Shown here: in pieces, positions 45,939-55,510 of the stretch
How positions within the stretch are numbered: position 1 is the stretch's first letter
Layout of the letters: each line of letters starts with the position of its first letter
Source of the DNA: Sphingobium algorifonticola
GTDB lineage: Bacteria; Pseudomonadota; Alphaproteobacteria; Sphingomonadales; Sphingomonadaceae
NCBI RefSeq assembly: GCF_004005485.1
Contig: NZ_RZUL01000003.1
Location: 496,001-560,000 of the forward strand
Length of the DNA: 64,000 bases
Direction: 5' to 3'
The notes under the pieces: generated by a model
The model's database searches: none
The model's input: the letters and a program-made list of their open reading frames with translations, nothing else
What the model was told of the DNA's origin: nothing
Made by a program: the position numbers and the translations under genes

Positions 45939-48656
45939 TTGACCGACGAGACCCTCCTCGCCGACCCTTCGGACATCAGCCCGATCAGCATCGTCGACGA
46001 GATGAAGACGAGCTATCTCGACTATGCCATGTCCGTGATCGTCAGCCGCGCGCTGCCGGACGTGCGCGACGGCCTGAAGCCGGTGCATCGCCGTATCCTC
46101 TACGCCGCCCATGAAGCGGGCTATGTGGCCGGGCGCCCGTATCGCAAATGCAGCCGCATCGTCGGCGACGTGATGGGTAAATATCACCCGCATGGTGACA
46201 GCGCGATCTACATGGCCCTCGCCCGTCTGGCGCAGGACTGGTCGATGCGGGTTCCGCTGATCGACGGTCAGGGCAATTTCGGGTCGATGGACCCCGACAT
46301 GCCGGCCGCCATGCGCTACACCGAAGCGCGCCTTGCCAAGGTTGCCAACAGCCTGCTCGACGATCTCGACAAGGATACGGTCGACTTCACGCCGAACTAC
46401 GACGCTTCGGAAAGCGAGCCGCAGGTGCTGCCGGCGCGTTTCCCCAATCTGCTGGTCAACGGCGCGGGCGGCATCGCGGTCGGCATGGCGACCAACATTC
46501 CGCCGCACAATCTGGGCGAAGTCATCAACGCTTGCCTCGCCTATATCGATGCGGCGATGACCGAAGGCCATCCGGGCGTGACGATCGACGATCTCATAGA
46601 GATCATCCCCGGCCCGGATTTCCCCACCGGTGCGCTCATTCTCGGTCAGTCGGGGGCGCGGCGCGCCTATCATGAAGGGCGTGGCTCGATCATCATGCGC
46701 TCTCGCCATGTGGTGGAGGAAGGGCGCGGAGACCGGCGGTCGATCGTGCTCACTGAAATCCCCTACCAGACCGGCAAGAACAATCTGGTCGAAAAGATCG
46801 CCGAAGCCGCCAAGGACAAGCGGATCGAAGGCGTCAGCGACATTCGCGACGAATCGAGCCGCCTTGGCGTCCGTATCGTCATCGACCTGAAGCGCGACGC
46901 GACACCCGAAGTAGTGCTCAATCAGCTGTGGCGGCACACGCCTGCGCAGGCGAGCTTCCCGGCGAACATGCTGGCGATTCGCGGCGGCCGGCCGGAAACG
47001 CTGAACCTGCTGGATATCATCAGCGCGTTCGTCGGCTTCCGTGAGGAAGTCATCACCCGTCGCACCAAGTTCGAGCTGAACAAGGCGCGCGAACGGGCAC
47101 ATCTGTTGCTGGGTCTGGTCGTCGCGGTCACCAATCTCGATGAAGTCGTGCGCATCATCCGCGGCTCTTCCAGCCCCGCCGAAGCGCGCGAAAAGCTGCT
47201 GGCGCGCGAATGGCCCGCAGAGCAGGTCGCGCCCTATATCCGCCTGGTGGAGGCGATCGAGACCGAGATCAGCGGCGACGTCTATCGCCTTTCAGAGCTT
47301 CAGGTTCGCGCCATTCTCGACCTGCGCCTGCATCGTCTGACGGCGCTGGGCCGGGACGAGATCGGCAACGAGCTGGCCGGTCTTGCCACCGCCATCGCGG
47401 AATATCTGTCCATTCTGGACGATCGGGCGAAGCTCTATGCCGTGATGCGCGAGGAGCTGGTGCATGTGCGCGACGAGTTTGCAACGCCGCGCCGCACCAC
47501 GATCACCGCGGCCGCCGACGGCATCGACGATGAGGACCTGATCGAGCGCGAGGAGATGGTCGTCACCGTCACGCATCAGGGCTATATCAAGCGCACCCCG
47601 CTGGAAACCTTCCGTGCGCAGGGTCGCGGCGGCAAGGGCCGCAGCGGCATGGCGACGAAGGACGAGGATGCAGTGACGAACCTGTTCGTCACCTCCACGC
47701 ATACGCCGGTGCTGTTCTTCTCCACGCTGGGCAAGGTGTATCGCATGAAAGTGTGGCGCCTGCCCGAAGGCGGTCCGGCCACGCGCGGGCGGCCGATGGT
47801 CAACCTGCTGCCACTTGCAACGGGGGAGACGATATCGACGGTCCTCCCGCTGCCGGAGGATGAGGCGGAGTGGGGCAAGCTGCACGTCATGTTCGCGACC
47901 GCGAAGGGATCGGTGCGCCGCAACAGCATGGATGCCTTCACCAACGTGCCGGGCAATGGCAAGATCGCGATGAAGTTCGAAGGCGAGGATGCGGACGACC
48001 GGCTGATCGGCGTGGTCCTGATGGCGGAAGGCGACGACATTCTGCTCGCCACGCGGCAGGGCAAGGCGATTCGCTTCCCCGGCGAGGATGTGCGCGAGTT
48101 CCAGAGCCGCAATTCCACCGGCGTGCGCGGCATCCGGCTGGCGACGGGCGACGAGGTGATCTCGCTGTCCGTGTTGCATCGCGCGGGCATCGCCGATCAG
48201 GAGGAACGCGACGACTATCTGCGCTTCGCCCCCTGGAAAGCCGAAAAGGAAGGCGCGCCCAATATGCATGCCGATCGCTTTGCCGAATTGCAGGCAAAGG
48301 AACAGTTCATCCTGACGGTCTGCGCGAACGGCTATGGCAAGCTGTCATCCGCCTACGAATATCGCCGCACCAATCGCGGCGGACAGGGCATCACCAATAT
48401 CGACAATATCGCCCGCAACGGTCCGGTGGTGGCCAGCTTCCCGGTGGTGCACGGCGATCATCTGATGCTCGTCACCGATCAGGCGAAACTGATCCGCATG
48501 GGCCTGTCGTCGATGCGCGTCATCGGCCGCAATTCCGCCGGCGTCCGCCTCTTCCACGTCGCCGACAACGAGCATGTCGTCAGCGCCGCACGGATCGAGG
48601 ACAATGACGAGGAGGATGGCGTGGTCGAGAGCGAGGCACTGCCGCCCATTGAATAA
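45939..48656 (+). CDS. gyrA: DNA gyrase subunit A (TTG start)
   Basis: A 905-residue type II topoisomerase subunit introducing negative supercoils with GyrB. The catalytic tyrosine is Y127 in [10 protein letters not shown], and the GyrA box is QGRGGKGR near residue 565, followed by the pinwheel domain and an acidic tail ([13 protein letters not shown]). In the quinolone region ([17 protein letters not shown]), Ser88 matches E. coli Ser83 but the Asp87 position is Met92. The start is TTG: the first in-frame ATG is codon 22 and would delete conserved residues. Confidence 0.96.
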   Translation: MTDETLLADPSDISPISIVDEMKTSYLDYAMSVIVSRALPDVRDGLKPVHRRILYAAHEAGYVAGRPYRKCSRIVGDVMGKYHPHGDSAIYMALARLAQDWSMRVPLIDGQGNFGSMDPDMPAAMRYTEARLAKVANSLLDDLDKDTVDFTPNYDASESEPQVLPARFPNLLVNGAGGIAVGMATNIPPHNLGEVINACLAYIDAAMTEGHPGVTIDDLIEIIPGPDFPTGALILGQSGARRAYHEGRGSIIMRSRHVVEEGRGDRRSIVLTEIPYQTGKNNLVEKIAEAAKDKRIEGVSDIRDESSRLGVRIVIDLKRDATPEVVLNQLWRHTPAQASFPANMLAIRGGRPETLNLLDIISAFVGFREEVITRRTKFELNKARERAHLLLGLVVAVTNLDEVVRIIRGSSSPAEAREKLLAREWPAEQVAPYIRLVEAIETEISGDVYRLSELQVRAILDLRLHRLTALGRDEIGNELAGLATAIAEYLSILDDRAKLYAVMREELVHVRDEFATPRRTTITAAADGIDDEDLIEREEMVVTVTHQGYIKRTPLETFRAQGRGGKGRSGMATKDEDAVTNLFVTSTHTPVLFFSTLGKVYRMKVWRLPEGGPATRGRPMVNLLPLATGETISTVLPLPEDEAEWGKLHVMFATAKGSVRRNSMDAFTNVPGNGKIAMKFEGEDADDRLIGVVLMAEGDDILLATRQGKAIRFPGEDVREFQSRNSTGVRGIRLATGDEVISLSVLHRAGIADQEERDDYLRFAPWKAEKEGAPNMHADRFAELQAKEQFILTVCANGYGKLSSAYEYRRTNRGGQGITNIDNIARNGPVVASFPVVHGDHLMLVTDQAKLIRMGLSSMRVIGRNSAGVRLFHVADNEHVVSAARIEDNDEEDGVVESEALPPIE

Positions 48657-48687
48657 GGGGCAGTACAAGGGCGTCGCTATTTCCGTG

Positions 48688-48757
48688 CCCCTGCGCAAGC
48701 AGGGGTCCAGGGACGCAATTGCCATACCGCGCGGCCCTGGACCTTGGCTTCTGCCGG
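48688..48757. repeat. Palindromic intergenic repeat (GGGGTCCA type), third copy
   Basis: CCCTGCGCAAGCAGGGGTCC on the left pairs loosely with CCCTGGACCTTGGCTTCTGC on the right. It lies 31 bp after the gyrA stop in the 236-bp gap before btaA and may form the gyrA transcript end. The rest of the gap carries the candidate Pho box. Confidence 0.75.
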
Positions 48758-48823
48758 CTACCAGCATTTCATCGGTCGACGAGGGCCAACGGTCAAGAAC
48801 GCTGACGCAAAAGCGTAACCGCC

Positions 48824-48841
48824 GGGTCATCGCACCGTCAT
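48824..48841 (+). promoter_or_regulatory. Candidate Pho box upstream of btaA
   Basis: GGGTCAT and CCGTCAT are direct repeats separated by 4 nt (11-bp period), the geometry of PhoB sites (CTGTCAT-N4-CTGTCAT). Eleven of 14 half-site bases match. It ends 51 bp before the btaA ATG. The spacer (CGCA) is less AT-rich than usual. btaAB genes in Sinorhizobium are PhoB-activated under phosphate limitation, which makes the site credible. Confidence 0.5.
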
Positions 48842-48892
48842 GCATCGCGCCTATCAGACCCAATCGCTCAGCCGAACCGGGAACCTGACCAC

Positions 48893-50203
48893 ATGGCCCT
48901 TTCGACCCCCGCCGCCCTGCCCGAACCCGCTGCCAATGCCGCCGCCACAGTCGATCCGGTCCGCCATGGCGCGGCATCGGGCCGTGCCGTCGGCGCCGCG
49001 ATGGTGCAGCACGGGCAGCTTACGCCCAAGGGCCTGCTGGAACGGGCCTTCGCCTTTGCGTTTCGCGGGCTGGTCTATGCGCAGATATGGGAAGATCCGC
49101 TGGTCGACATGGACGCGCTGGAAATCGGGCCCGGCAGCGATATCATCACCATCGCCAGTGGCGGCTGCAACATGCTGTCCTATCTCACGGCGCGGCCCAA
49201 CAGCATTACCGCGGTCGATCTGAACACCGCCCATGTCGCCCTTGGTCGGCTCAAACTGGCTGCGGCGCGCCACTTGCCGGACCATGCCGCCTTCCACCGC
49301 TTTTTCGCGCAGGCGGGTCGCAAGGAAAACATCGCCGCCTACCGCACTTATGTGGCGCCCCATCTGGACGAAGTGACGCGCCGCTACTGGGAAGGGCGCG
49401 GGCTTTCCGGGCGTCGCCGGATCAGTGCCTTCGCGCGCAATTTCTACACCAACGGCCTGCTCGGTCAGTTCATCGGCGGCGCGCATCTCATCGCGAAGCT
49501 CTACCGCATCAACCCGCGCGAAATCCTCGCCGCGAACTCGCTCGAGGAACAGCGGGAAATCTTCGAAACGCGCATGGCGCCGATTTTCGACAAGAAGTTC
49601 ATTCGCTGGCTGACGCAACAGCCGGCATCGCTGTTCGGCCTCGGCATCCCGCCTGCGCAGTTCGACGCACTGTGCGAGGGCGACGCGCAGAGCATGAACG
49701 CCGTGCTACGCCAGCGCCTCGAAAAGCTGGCGTGCGATTTTGACATTCGCCAGAATTATTTCGCATGGCAGGCCTTCGGCCGCAGCTATGGCGATGCCGC
49801 CAATGACGATGCGCCGATGGGGTCGCTCCCCCCCTATCTCCAGGCGGACAAGCATGCGGCGGTGCGCGAGGGCGTGGCGCGCGCGCAGATCCTGCACCGC
49901 AATTTCACCGATCATCTGCGGTCGCTGCCGGACGGTGCGCTGGATCGCTACGTCCTGCTCGACGCGCAGGACTGGATGACCGACGCGCAACTCACCGATC
50001 TCTGGACAGAGATCACCCGCACCGCCCGGCCCGGCTCCCGCGTCATTTTCCGCACGGCCGCGCGCCCCAGCCTGCTGCCCGGCCGCCTTCCCGATACGCT
50101 TCTCGACCGCTGGCATTATGAGGCCACGCGCTCGGACGAAGGCACGCGGCAGGATCGGTCGGCGATCTATGGCGGCTTCCATCTTTACGTGCTGAAGGAT
50201 TGA
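48893..50203 (+). CDS. btaA: BtaA: S-adenosylmethionine:diacylglycerol 3-amino-3-carboxypropyltransferase
   Basis: A 436-residue DUF3419 protein. It transfers the aminocarboxypropyl group of SAM to diacylglycerol, the first step of the phosphorus-free betaine lipid DGTS. Visible motifs are QIWEDPLVDMDAL, then GPGSDIITIASGGCNMLSYL (SAM-binding loop), and AVDLNTAHVALGRLKLAA. The C-terminal half has ARFRSDEG-like RSDEGTRQDRSAIYGGFHLY. The next gene, 3 nt after its stop, encodes the N-methyltransferase. The membrane-associated role is by family. Confidence 0.93.
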   Translation: MALSTPAALPEPAANAAATVDPVRHGAASGRAVGAAMVQHGQLTPKGLLERAFAFAFRGLVYAQIWEDPLVDMDALEIGPGSDIITIASGGCNMLSYLTARPNSITAVDLNTAHVALGRLKLAAARHLPDHAAFHRFFAQAGRKENIAAYRTYVAPHLDEVTRRYWEGRGLSGRRRISAFARNFYTNGLLGQFIGGAHLIAKLYRINPREILAANSLEEQREIFETRMAPIFDKKFIRWLTQQPASLFGLGIPPAQFDALCEGDAQSMNAVLRQRLEKLACDFDIRQNYFAWQAFGRSYGDAANDDAPMGSLPPYLQADKHAAVREGVARAQILHRNFTDHLRSLPDGALDRYVLLDAQDWMTDAQLTDLWTEITRTARPGSRVIFRTAARPSLLPGRLPDTLLDRWHYEATRSDEGTRQDRSAIYGGFHLYVLKD

Positions 50204-50205
50204 AG

Positions 50206-50883
50206 ATGCTCGATCGCGCGCGGGGCATCGTGCCTGACCACGCGGAACAGATGGACGCGATCTACCGGTATCAGCGGCATATCTATGACATCACGCGCAA
50301 ATATTATCTTCTCGGCCGTGATCGGCTGATCCGCACACTGGATGCCGCGCCGGGCATGTCGGTGCTCGAAGTCGGCTGCGGCACGGGCCGCAATCTTATC
50401 GCAGTGGCGCGGCATTGGCCGCAGGCGCATTGTTTCGGCTTCGACATCAGCCCGGCGATGCTTGACACTGCCCGCGCGTCGGTTGCCCGCCATGGCCTTG
50501 CCGATCGCATTGCCCTGCGCCATGGCGACGCGACGGATTTTGCCGCACGGCGGCTTTGGGGGCACGACCGGTTTGACCGGATCGTCATGTCCTATACGCT
50601 GTCGATGATCCCCGGCTGGGAACTGGCCGTGGACGAAGCGGTGCGTGCGCTGGCTGCTGGCGGGTCGTTGCATATCGTCGATTTCGGTCAGCAGGAACGA
50701 TTGCCGCCCGTGTTCCGCAAGCTCCTGTTCGCCTGGCTTGCGCGCTTCGACGTCGCCCCGCGCGGCGACATGCAGCCGGTGCTGGAAGATATTGCCGCGC
50801 GGCACGGCCTCACACTCGCCTTCACACCGCTTTATCGCGGCTATGCCTGGCGCGCGGTTCTTAAAAGGCCGGTTGGGCCTTAA
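50206..50883 (+). CDS. btaB: BtaB: diacylglyceryl-homoserine N-methyltransferase
   Basis: A 225-residue class I SAM methyltransferase. Motif I is VLEVGCGTGRNL, then FGFDISPAMLDTA (motif post-I), RIVMSYTLSMIPGW (motif II) and GGSLHIVDFGQQERLP (motif III). BtaB trimethylates the homoserine head group made by BtaA. The ATG at 50206 is chosen, with AAGGA 7 nt upstream; a TTG at 50200 is possible. Its stop is 6 nt from the end of a convergent small gene. Confidence 0.92.
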   Translation: MLDRARGIVPDHAEQMDAIYRYQRHIYDITRKYYLLGRDRLIRTLDAAPGMSVLEVGCGTGRNLIAVARHWPQAHCFGFDISPAMLDTARASVARHGLADRIALRHGDATDFAARRLWGHDRFDRIVMSYTLSMIPGWELAVDEAVRALAAGGSLHIVDFGQQERLPPVFRKLLFAWLARFDVAPRGDMQPVLEDIAARHGLTLAFTPLYRGYAWRAVLKRPVGP

Positions 50884-50889
50884 CGACGC

Positions 50890-51075
50890 TTATTCATGCG
50901 GCCGTAGCCCCTGGTTGAGCATTTCCACCACCTGCGCGATCGGCTCGGTTACGGTCACGCTGCGATTTTCGCCGAAGCGGATACGGGTTCCGTCCGTGAC
51001 TGACGAAACGAACGTCACCTGAGCGGCATTGACGGCGGTTTCGGCACGATCGGCCCCGATGAACGTCACGATCAT
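50890..51075 (-). CDS. Small conserved-looking hypothetical protein (61 aa), FlbD-like pattern
   Basis: A strong AAGGAGG precedes the ATG at 51075, making this a convincing small gene. The 61 residues look like a compact beta-rich domain: IVTFIGADRAETAVNAAQVTFV, DGTRIRFG, then SVTVTEPIAQVVEMLNQG. The alternation of strands around a DGT turn and a final amphipathic helix recalls FlbD or the similar small beta proteins, but no flagellar gene is nearby, so I do not assign it. Confidence 0.65.
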   Translation of the reverse strand: MIVTFIGADRAETAVNAAQVTFVSSVTDGTRIRFGENRSVTVTEPIAQVVEMLNQGLRPHE

Positions 51076-51138
51076 TGGCATCCTCCTTGTGGTTTCCCAT
51101 GCAGAATAGCGCGGAAAAAGGAATAGGCCAGCGCCGCA

Positions 51139-51771
51139 TCACGTCGGCTCGAATCGAGATGAAAACACCGCCGCCAACAGTGCGAAGGTCGCGGCGACCC
51201 AGAGAGCGCCGAGACCAAACGCCGTATGTGCCATGGCACCGAACATTGCACCGGTCGCAAGGCCGAGCCAGAGCAACGCAAAGGGGCACCAATCCCAGCG
51301 GGCCTCACCCATCATCGCACTGGCCATGTGCTGCCCCATTTTCACCAATGTGCCAGTCATGTAGGTAAGGCCGATCTGTACGTCGCCATCGCGAGCGAAT
51401 ACGGCATTTTCTGCGCCCATCGCCAGCGCCATGCCCGCAGCGGCGGCTAAGGGCCAGCCCAACGAACCGCCCAGCGCCGCTGTCGCCAGCAATGTCGCCA
51501 CCAACAGCAAGACGCTTGCCCGGCGGCGACGGGCAATCCGCCCGACCAGCGACCCCATAATCACGCCCCCCACGAACAGCACAATCAGAGATGCTGCGCG
51601 CAGGGCGGCATCTGTGTGATCGATGAGACCCACGGCCATGCGGGTGGTGTTGCCACTCATGAAGGAAACGAAGAAGCCGCCCAACGCCATAAAGCCGACC
51701 GCGTCGACATAACCTGCCAATGCCGATAGCGCGATAGCGAACAGGCGAACCCGTGGCGTCTGCCGGATCAT
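51139..51771 (-). CDS. DUF1275 (YoaK-type) membrane protein
   Basis: A 210-residue protein with about six helices and the DUF1275 pattern: LSALAGYVDAVGFMALGGFFVSFMSGNTTRMAVG at the N-terminus (GYVDA and SGNTT are the key parts) and ENAVFARDGDVQIGLTYMTGTLVKMGQ. The function is unknown across the family. It lies 63 nt upstream of the small gene on the same strand, so the two may be co-transcribed. Confidence 0.92.
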   Translation of the reverse strand: MIRQTPRVRLFAIALSALAGYVDAVGFMALGGFFVSFMSGNTTRMAVGLIDHTDAALRAASLIVLFVGGVIMGSLVGRIARRRRASVLLLVATLLATAALGGSLGWPLAAAAGMALAMGAENAVFARDGDVQIGLTYMTGTLVKMGQHMASAMMGEARWDWCPFALLWLGLATGAMFGAMAHTAFGLGALWVAATFALLAAVFSSRFEPT

Positions 51772-51804
51772 GCGCCTGTCATGAAGACCATGACATCACG
51801 TCTT

Positions 51805-53160
51805 CTAAACCACCCCATAAGCCAGCATGGCGTCGGCCACTTTCTTGAACCCGGCGATATTGGCGCCCTTCACATAGTCGATATAGCCGCCGCCCTGATC
51901 ACCATAGGCGACGCAACTGCTGTGGATGCCTTCCATGATATCGAGCAGCAATTGCTGCAATTCGGCTTCCTTCCAGGACCGGCGCTCGCTGTTCTGGCTC
52001 ATTTCCAGGCCTGATACCGCGACGCCACCGGCGTTGGCGGCCTTGCCCGGCGCGAACAGGATCTTTGCATCCTTGAACACATGCACGCCTTCCAGATTGG
52101 TGGGCATGTTCGCGCCTTCGGCCACCGCCTGGCAGCCATTCTTCACCAGCATCCGCGCGTCATCGCCCAGCAGCTCGTTCTGCGTGGCGCAGGGGAGCGC
52201 GACGTCGCACGGCACGCCCCAGGGCGTCTTGCCCTCCACGAACGTGGCGCCCTTGAACTCGGCCGCGTAATCGGCAATCCGCCCGCGCCGCTTGGTCTTG
52301 TGCGCCTTCACCCAGTTGATCTTGTCCTGCGTGATGCCGTCGGGATCGTGGATGAACCCCTGGCTATCGGACAAGGTGAGCACCTTCCCGCCCAGTTGCA
52401 CGATCTTCTCGGCCGCATGCGTCGCGACATTGCCGGAACCGGAAATGACCGCACTCTTGCCGGTCAGATCCTCGCCCTTGGTCTTGAGCATGTTGGCAAG
52501 GAAATAAACCGCGCCATATCCGGTCGCTTCGGTGCGGATCAGCGACCCGCCATATTCCAGACCCTTGCCCGTCAACACGCCGGTGAACTGGTTGGTGATG
52601 CGCTTGTACTGGCCGAACATATAGCCGATCTCGCGCGCGCCGACGCCGATGTCACCGGCGGGCACGTCCACGTCCGCACCGACATGGCGATAAAGCTCGG
52701 TCATGAAGCTCTGGCAGAAGCGCATGACTTCATGGTCGCTCTTGCCCTTGGGGTTGAAGTTTGCGCCGCCCTTGCCGCCGCCCATCGGCAGGCCGGTCAG
52801 CGCATTCTTGAACGTCTGCTCGAACGCGAGGAACTTCAGCACGCTTTCGGTAACGGAGGGGTGAAAGCGGATACCGCCCTTGTACGGGCCGATGGCGTTG
52901 TTGTTCTGTACGCGCCAGCCCCGGTTGACGCGGATATTGTGCTGGTCATCCTCCCAGCAGACGCGGAACGACACGATCCGGTCCGGTTCGGCGATCCGGC
53001 GCAATATCTGATAATGATGATATTGCTCCTTGTCGGCGATGAAGTCGTAAATATCCTCTGCAACTTCCTGCACGGCCTGGACGAACTCGTCCTGGCCAGG
53101 ATTGCGTTTGCGTACGCCTGCGATGAAAGTCGGCAGGTCAACGTGATCGGAAACGGCCAT
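51805..53160 (-). CDS. gdhA: NADP-specific glutamate dehydrogenase
   Basis: A 451-residue hexameric GDH fixing ammonium on 2-oxoglutarate. The substrate-site lysines are in GPYKGGIRFHPSV and LPMGGGKGGANFNPKGKSD. The dinucleotide fold is SAVISGSGNVATHAAEKI, and PADIGVG-like PAGDIGVGAREIGYMFGQYK is present. The start has GGGGGAGAG at 53160. It occupies the position after adk where rpsM would be expected. Confidence 0.96.
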   Translation of the reverse strand: MAVSDHVDLPTFIAGVRKRNPGQDEFVQAVQEVAEDIYDFIADKEQYHHYQILRRIAEPDRIVSFRVCWEDDQHNIRVNRGWRVQNNNAIGPYKGGIRFHPSVTESVLKFLAFEQTFKNALTGLPMGGGKGGANFNPKGKSDHEVMRFCQSFMTELYRHVGADVDVPAGDIGVGAREIGYMFGQYKRITNQFTGVLTGKGLEYGGSLIRTEATGYGAVYFLANMLKTKGEDLTGKSAVISGSGNVATHAAEKIVQLGGKVLTLSDSQGFIHDPDGITQDKINWVKAHKTKRRGRIADYAAEFKGATFVEGKTPWGVPCDVALPCATQNELLGDDARMLVKNGCQAVAEGANMPTNLEGVHVFKDAKILFAPGKAANAGGVAVSGLEMSQNSERRSWKEAELQQLLLDIMEGIHSSCVAYGDQGGGYIDYVKGANIAGFKKVADAMLAYGVV

Positions 53161-53306
53161 CTTGCTCTCCCCCGGGTCGGTGATACCAGATGCGGCCCCT
53201 GCGGCCCGATCCGAGTCGGGCCATCATAGTTGCGCGATTGTATCAGCAAACGGGCGAGAGGCACGGAGTTTTGAAATCGGAAGCAGCTTCGATCGGCGCT
53301 ATCTCT

Positions 53307-53330
53307 CCCTCTCCCCTGAAGGGGAGAGGG
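53307..53330 (-). terminator. Perfect 10-bp hairpin after adk (CTCCCC repeat family)
   Basis: CCCTCTCCCC-TGAA-GGGGAGAGGG, 10 nt past the adk stop in the direction of transcription. It has no T tract, but by position it probably ends or protects the ribosomal protein transcript. It is the same palindrome as at 19848-19889. Confidence 0.6.
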
Positions 53331-53340
53331 GGTAAGAGAC

Positions 53341-53991
53341 TTATTCCACGTCCAGCACCCTGGCGATTGCCGCCGAAACATGCGCCATGTCCGCCATGCC
53401 ATCGACGCGGCTGACGATCCCGCGCGCTTCGTAGATGGGCAGGATCGGTGCCGTCTTGGCACGATATTCCGCCATGCGCGTGCGGACGGTTTCCTCATTG
53501 TCGTCCGGCCGCCGTTTGAAATCGGTGCCCCCGCATTTGTCGCAAACGCCATCCACCTTTGGCAACTTGAAGCTGTCGTGATAGCCCGCGCCGCATGTGC
53601 CGCAGGTGAAGCGACCGGTGATACGCGTGACGAGCGCATCCTCATCGACTTCCAGTTCGATGACATGGTGCAGCGTCCGGCCTCGATCGGCGAGAATAGC
53701 ATCGAGCGCGTCCGCCTGCGCCGCCGTGCGCGGATAGCCGTCGAAGATCACGCCGGTTTCCGCAGACAGAGCATCAAGCGCCTCGCCGATGATGCCCGAT
53801 ACGATGTCGTCGGACACAAGCTGCCCGGCATCCATCACGGCCTTCGCCTTGATGCCGGTCGGGGTGCCCGCCTTCACGGCGGCGCGCAGCATGTCGCCGG
53901 TCGAAAGCTGGATCATGCCGCGCTGATCGACCAGCAGGCTGGCCTGAGTACCCTTGCCGGCACCCGGCGGGCCAAGCAATATGATGTTCAT
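53341..53991 (-). CDS. adk: Adenylate kinase (zinc-type LID)
   Basis: A 216-residue long-form adenylate kinase interconverting ATP + AMP and 2 ADP. The P loop is GPPGAGKGTQ, the AMP site GYPRT, and the LID contains a four-cysteine zinc knuckle (CGTCGAGYHD...CDKCGG). AGGGGGAG precedes the ATG. It is the last gene of the spc-type operon here, 48 nt after secY. Confidence 0.97.
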   Translation of the reverse strand: MNIILLGPPGAGKGTQASLLVDQRGMIQLSTGDMLRAAVKAGTPTGIKAKAVMDAGQLVSDDIVSGIIGEALDALSAETGVIFDGYPRTAAQADALDAILADRGRTLHHVIELEVDEDALVTRITGRFTCGTCGAGYHDSFKLPKVDGVCDKCGGTDFKRRPDDNEETVRTRMAEYRAKTAPILPIYEARGIVSRVDGMADMAHVSAAIARVLDVE

Positions 53992-54039
53992 GCGCGCGCG
54001 TCTCCCCCTGTTTTCTGGCGCGATTATGCTCCGCCTGTG

Positions 54040-55404
54040 TTAGCGGATGCGCCCTTTCAGCTTCGCCTTCTTGATAAGGTCGCCATATTGATGCGCCAGC
54101 AGATGGCTTTGAATCTGCGTTACCGTGTCCACCGTTACGTTGACGACGATCAGAAGGCTAGTCCCGCCCAGATAGAAGGGGATGCCGGCCGATGCGATCA
54201 GATATTCCGGGATAAGGCAGATGAGCGCCAGATAGGCCGCGCCGATCACCGTAATGCGCGTCAGCACATAATCGAGATAGACTTCGGTGTTCTTGCCCGG
54301 CCGGATGCCCGGAATGAAGCCGCCGTTGCGCTTGAGGTTGTCGGCGGTTTCCTCGGGATTGAACACCACCGCGGTGTAGAAGAACGAGAAGAATATGATG
54401 CCAAGGCCATAGAGCGCCATGTAGACCGGGCTGCCATGCGCCAGATACTGGTTCAGTGTCAGCACGAAATCGCCCATGCGGCTTTCGCCCGCCACGGTCT
54501 GACCCGCGAACTGCGATATGGTGAGCGGCATCAGCAGCAGCGATGAGGCGAAGATCGGCGGGATCACGCCCGCTGTGTTCACCTTCAGCGGCAGATGGCT
54601 GCGATCCGCCTGCATGATGCCCTGTCGCGTCTGCCGCTTGGGATACTGGATCAGCACCCGGCGCTGCGCCCGCTCCATGAAGCAGATGAAGGCAATCAGG
54701 CCCAGACACAGGATGATGATGCCCATGATGAGCAGGCCGGAAATCGAGCCTTCGCGACCCGACGCAAACAGGTTCGTCAGCGTCACCGGAAGCTGCGCCA
54801 CGATGCCCGCCATAATGATGAGCGACGTGCCATTGCCGATGCCGCGGCTGGTGATCTGCTCGCCCAGCCACATCAGGAACATCGTGCCCCCGATCAGCGA
54901 GATGACGGCAGCCACGCGAAACAGCATGCCGGGATCGACCACGGCCTGCTGGCCTGCCTGCGCGCCAAAGCTTTCCAGCCCGACGGCAATGAAATAGCCC
55001 TGCACCGCCGTCAGCCCGACAGTGCCGTAGCGCGTATACTGGTTCAGCTTCTTGCGCCCGCTTTCGCCTTCCTTCTTGATCGCGGCAAGCTGCGGCGAGA
55101 GCGAAGCGGATAGCTGCACCACGATCGACGCGGTGATGTAAGGCATGACGCCGAGCGCGATAAGGCTCATGCGCTCCAGGCTGCCGCCCGAAAATGTATT
55201 GAAAATGTCGAGCACGCCGCCGCGTGTCTGGTCATACAGCGATGCCAGCACGGTGGGGTCGACACCCGGCAGCGGAACGAAGCTGAGGAAGCGGAACACG
55301 ATCAGGGCGCCTACGGTAAACCACAGGCGCTTCTTCAGGTCCGTCGCCTGGCTGAACTTCGCGAAGCTGATATTGGATGCAAGCTGGTCGGCTTTCGATG
55401 CCAT
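54040..55404 (-). CDS. secY: Protein translocase subunit SecY
   Basis: A 454-residue channel with ten helices. Conserved parts are LGVMPYITASIVVQL (plug/TM2 region) and the cytosolic loop ERAQRRVLIQYPKRQ, followed by HLPLKVNTAGVIPPIFASSLL. It forms the SecYEG pore. It is separated from rplO by 271 bp holding a repeat and a hairpin, so secY-adk may have its own promoter. Confidence 0.97.
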   Translation of the reverse strand: MASKADQLASNISFAKFSQATDLKKRLWFTVGALIVFRFLSFVPLPGVDPTVLASLYDQTRGGVLDIFNTFSGGSLERMSLIALGVMPYITASIVVQLSASLSPQLAAIKKEGESGRKKLNQYTRYGTVGLTAVQGYFIAVGLESFGAQAGQQAVVDPGMLFRVAAVISLIGGTMFLMWLGEQITSRGIGNGTSLIIMAGIVAQLPVTLTNLFASGREGSISGLLIMGIIILCLGLIAFICFMERAQRRVLIQYPKRQTRQGIMQADRSHLPLKVNTAGVIPPIFASSLLLMPLTISQFAGQTVAGESRMGDFVLTLNQYLAHGSPVYMALYGLGIIFFSFFYTAVVFNPEETADNLKRNGGFIPGIRPGKNTEVYLDYVLTRITVIGAAYLALICLIPEYLIASAGIPFYLGGTSLLIVVNVTVDTVTQIQSHLLAHQYGDLIKKAKLKGRIR

Positions 55405-55510
55405 GCGCTTTTCAAACCTTCAAATCTTGTGCAACGGGCCTTGAAGAAGGCACCGGACTCGCAAATCCCTTAGCGGCGGAGTGCGGTCCTGTCATCCATC
55501 ATAGCTAACC

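Noticed and set aside
32290..48822. A 17-mer (CGCAAAAGCGTAACCGC) shared by the recG 3' end and the btaA upstream region
   Set aside because: Only one pair, one copy is coding sequence, and chance expectation in 64 kb is not negligible.
50200..50205. TTG start for btaB at 50200
   Set aside because: The ATG at 50206 has a properly spaced AAGGA; the TTG does not.
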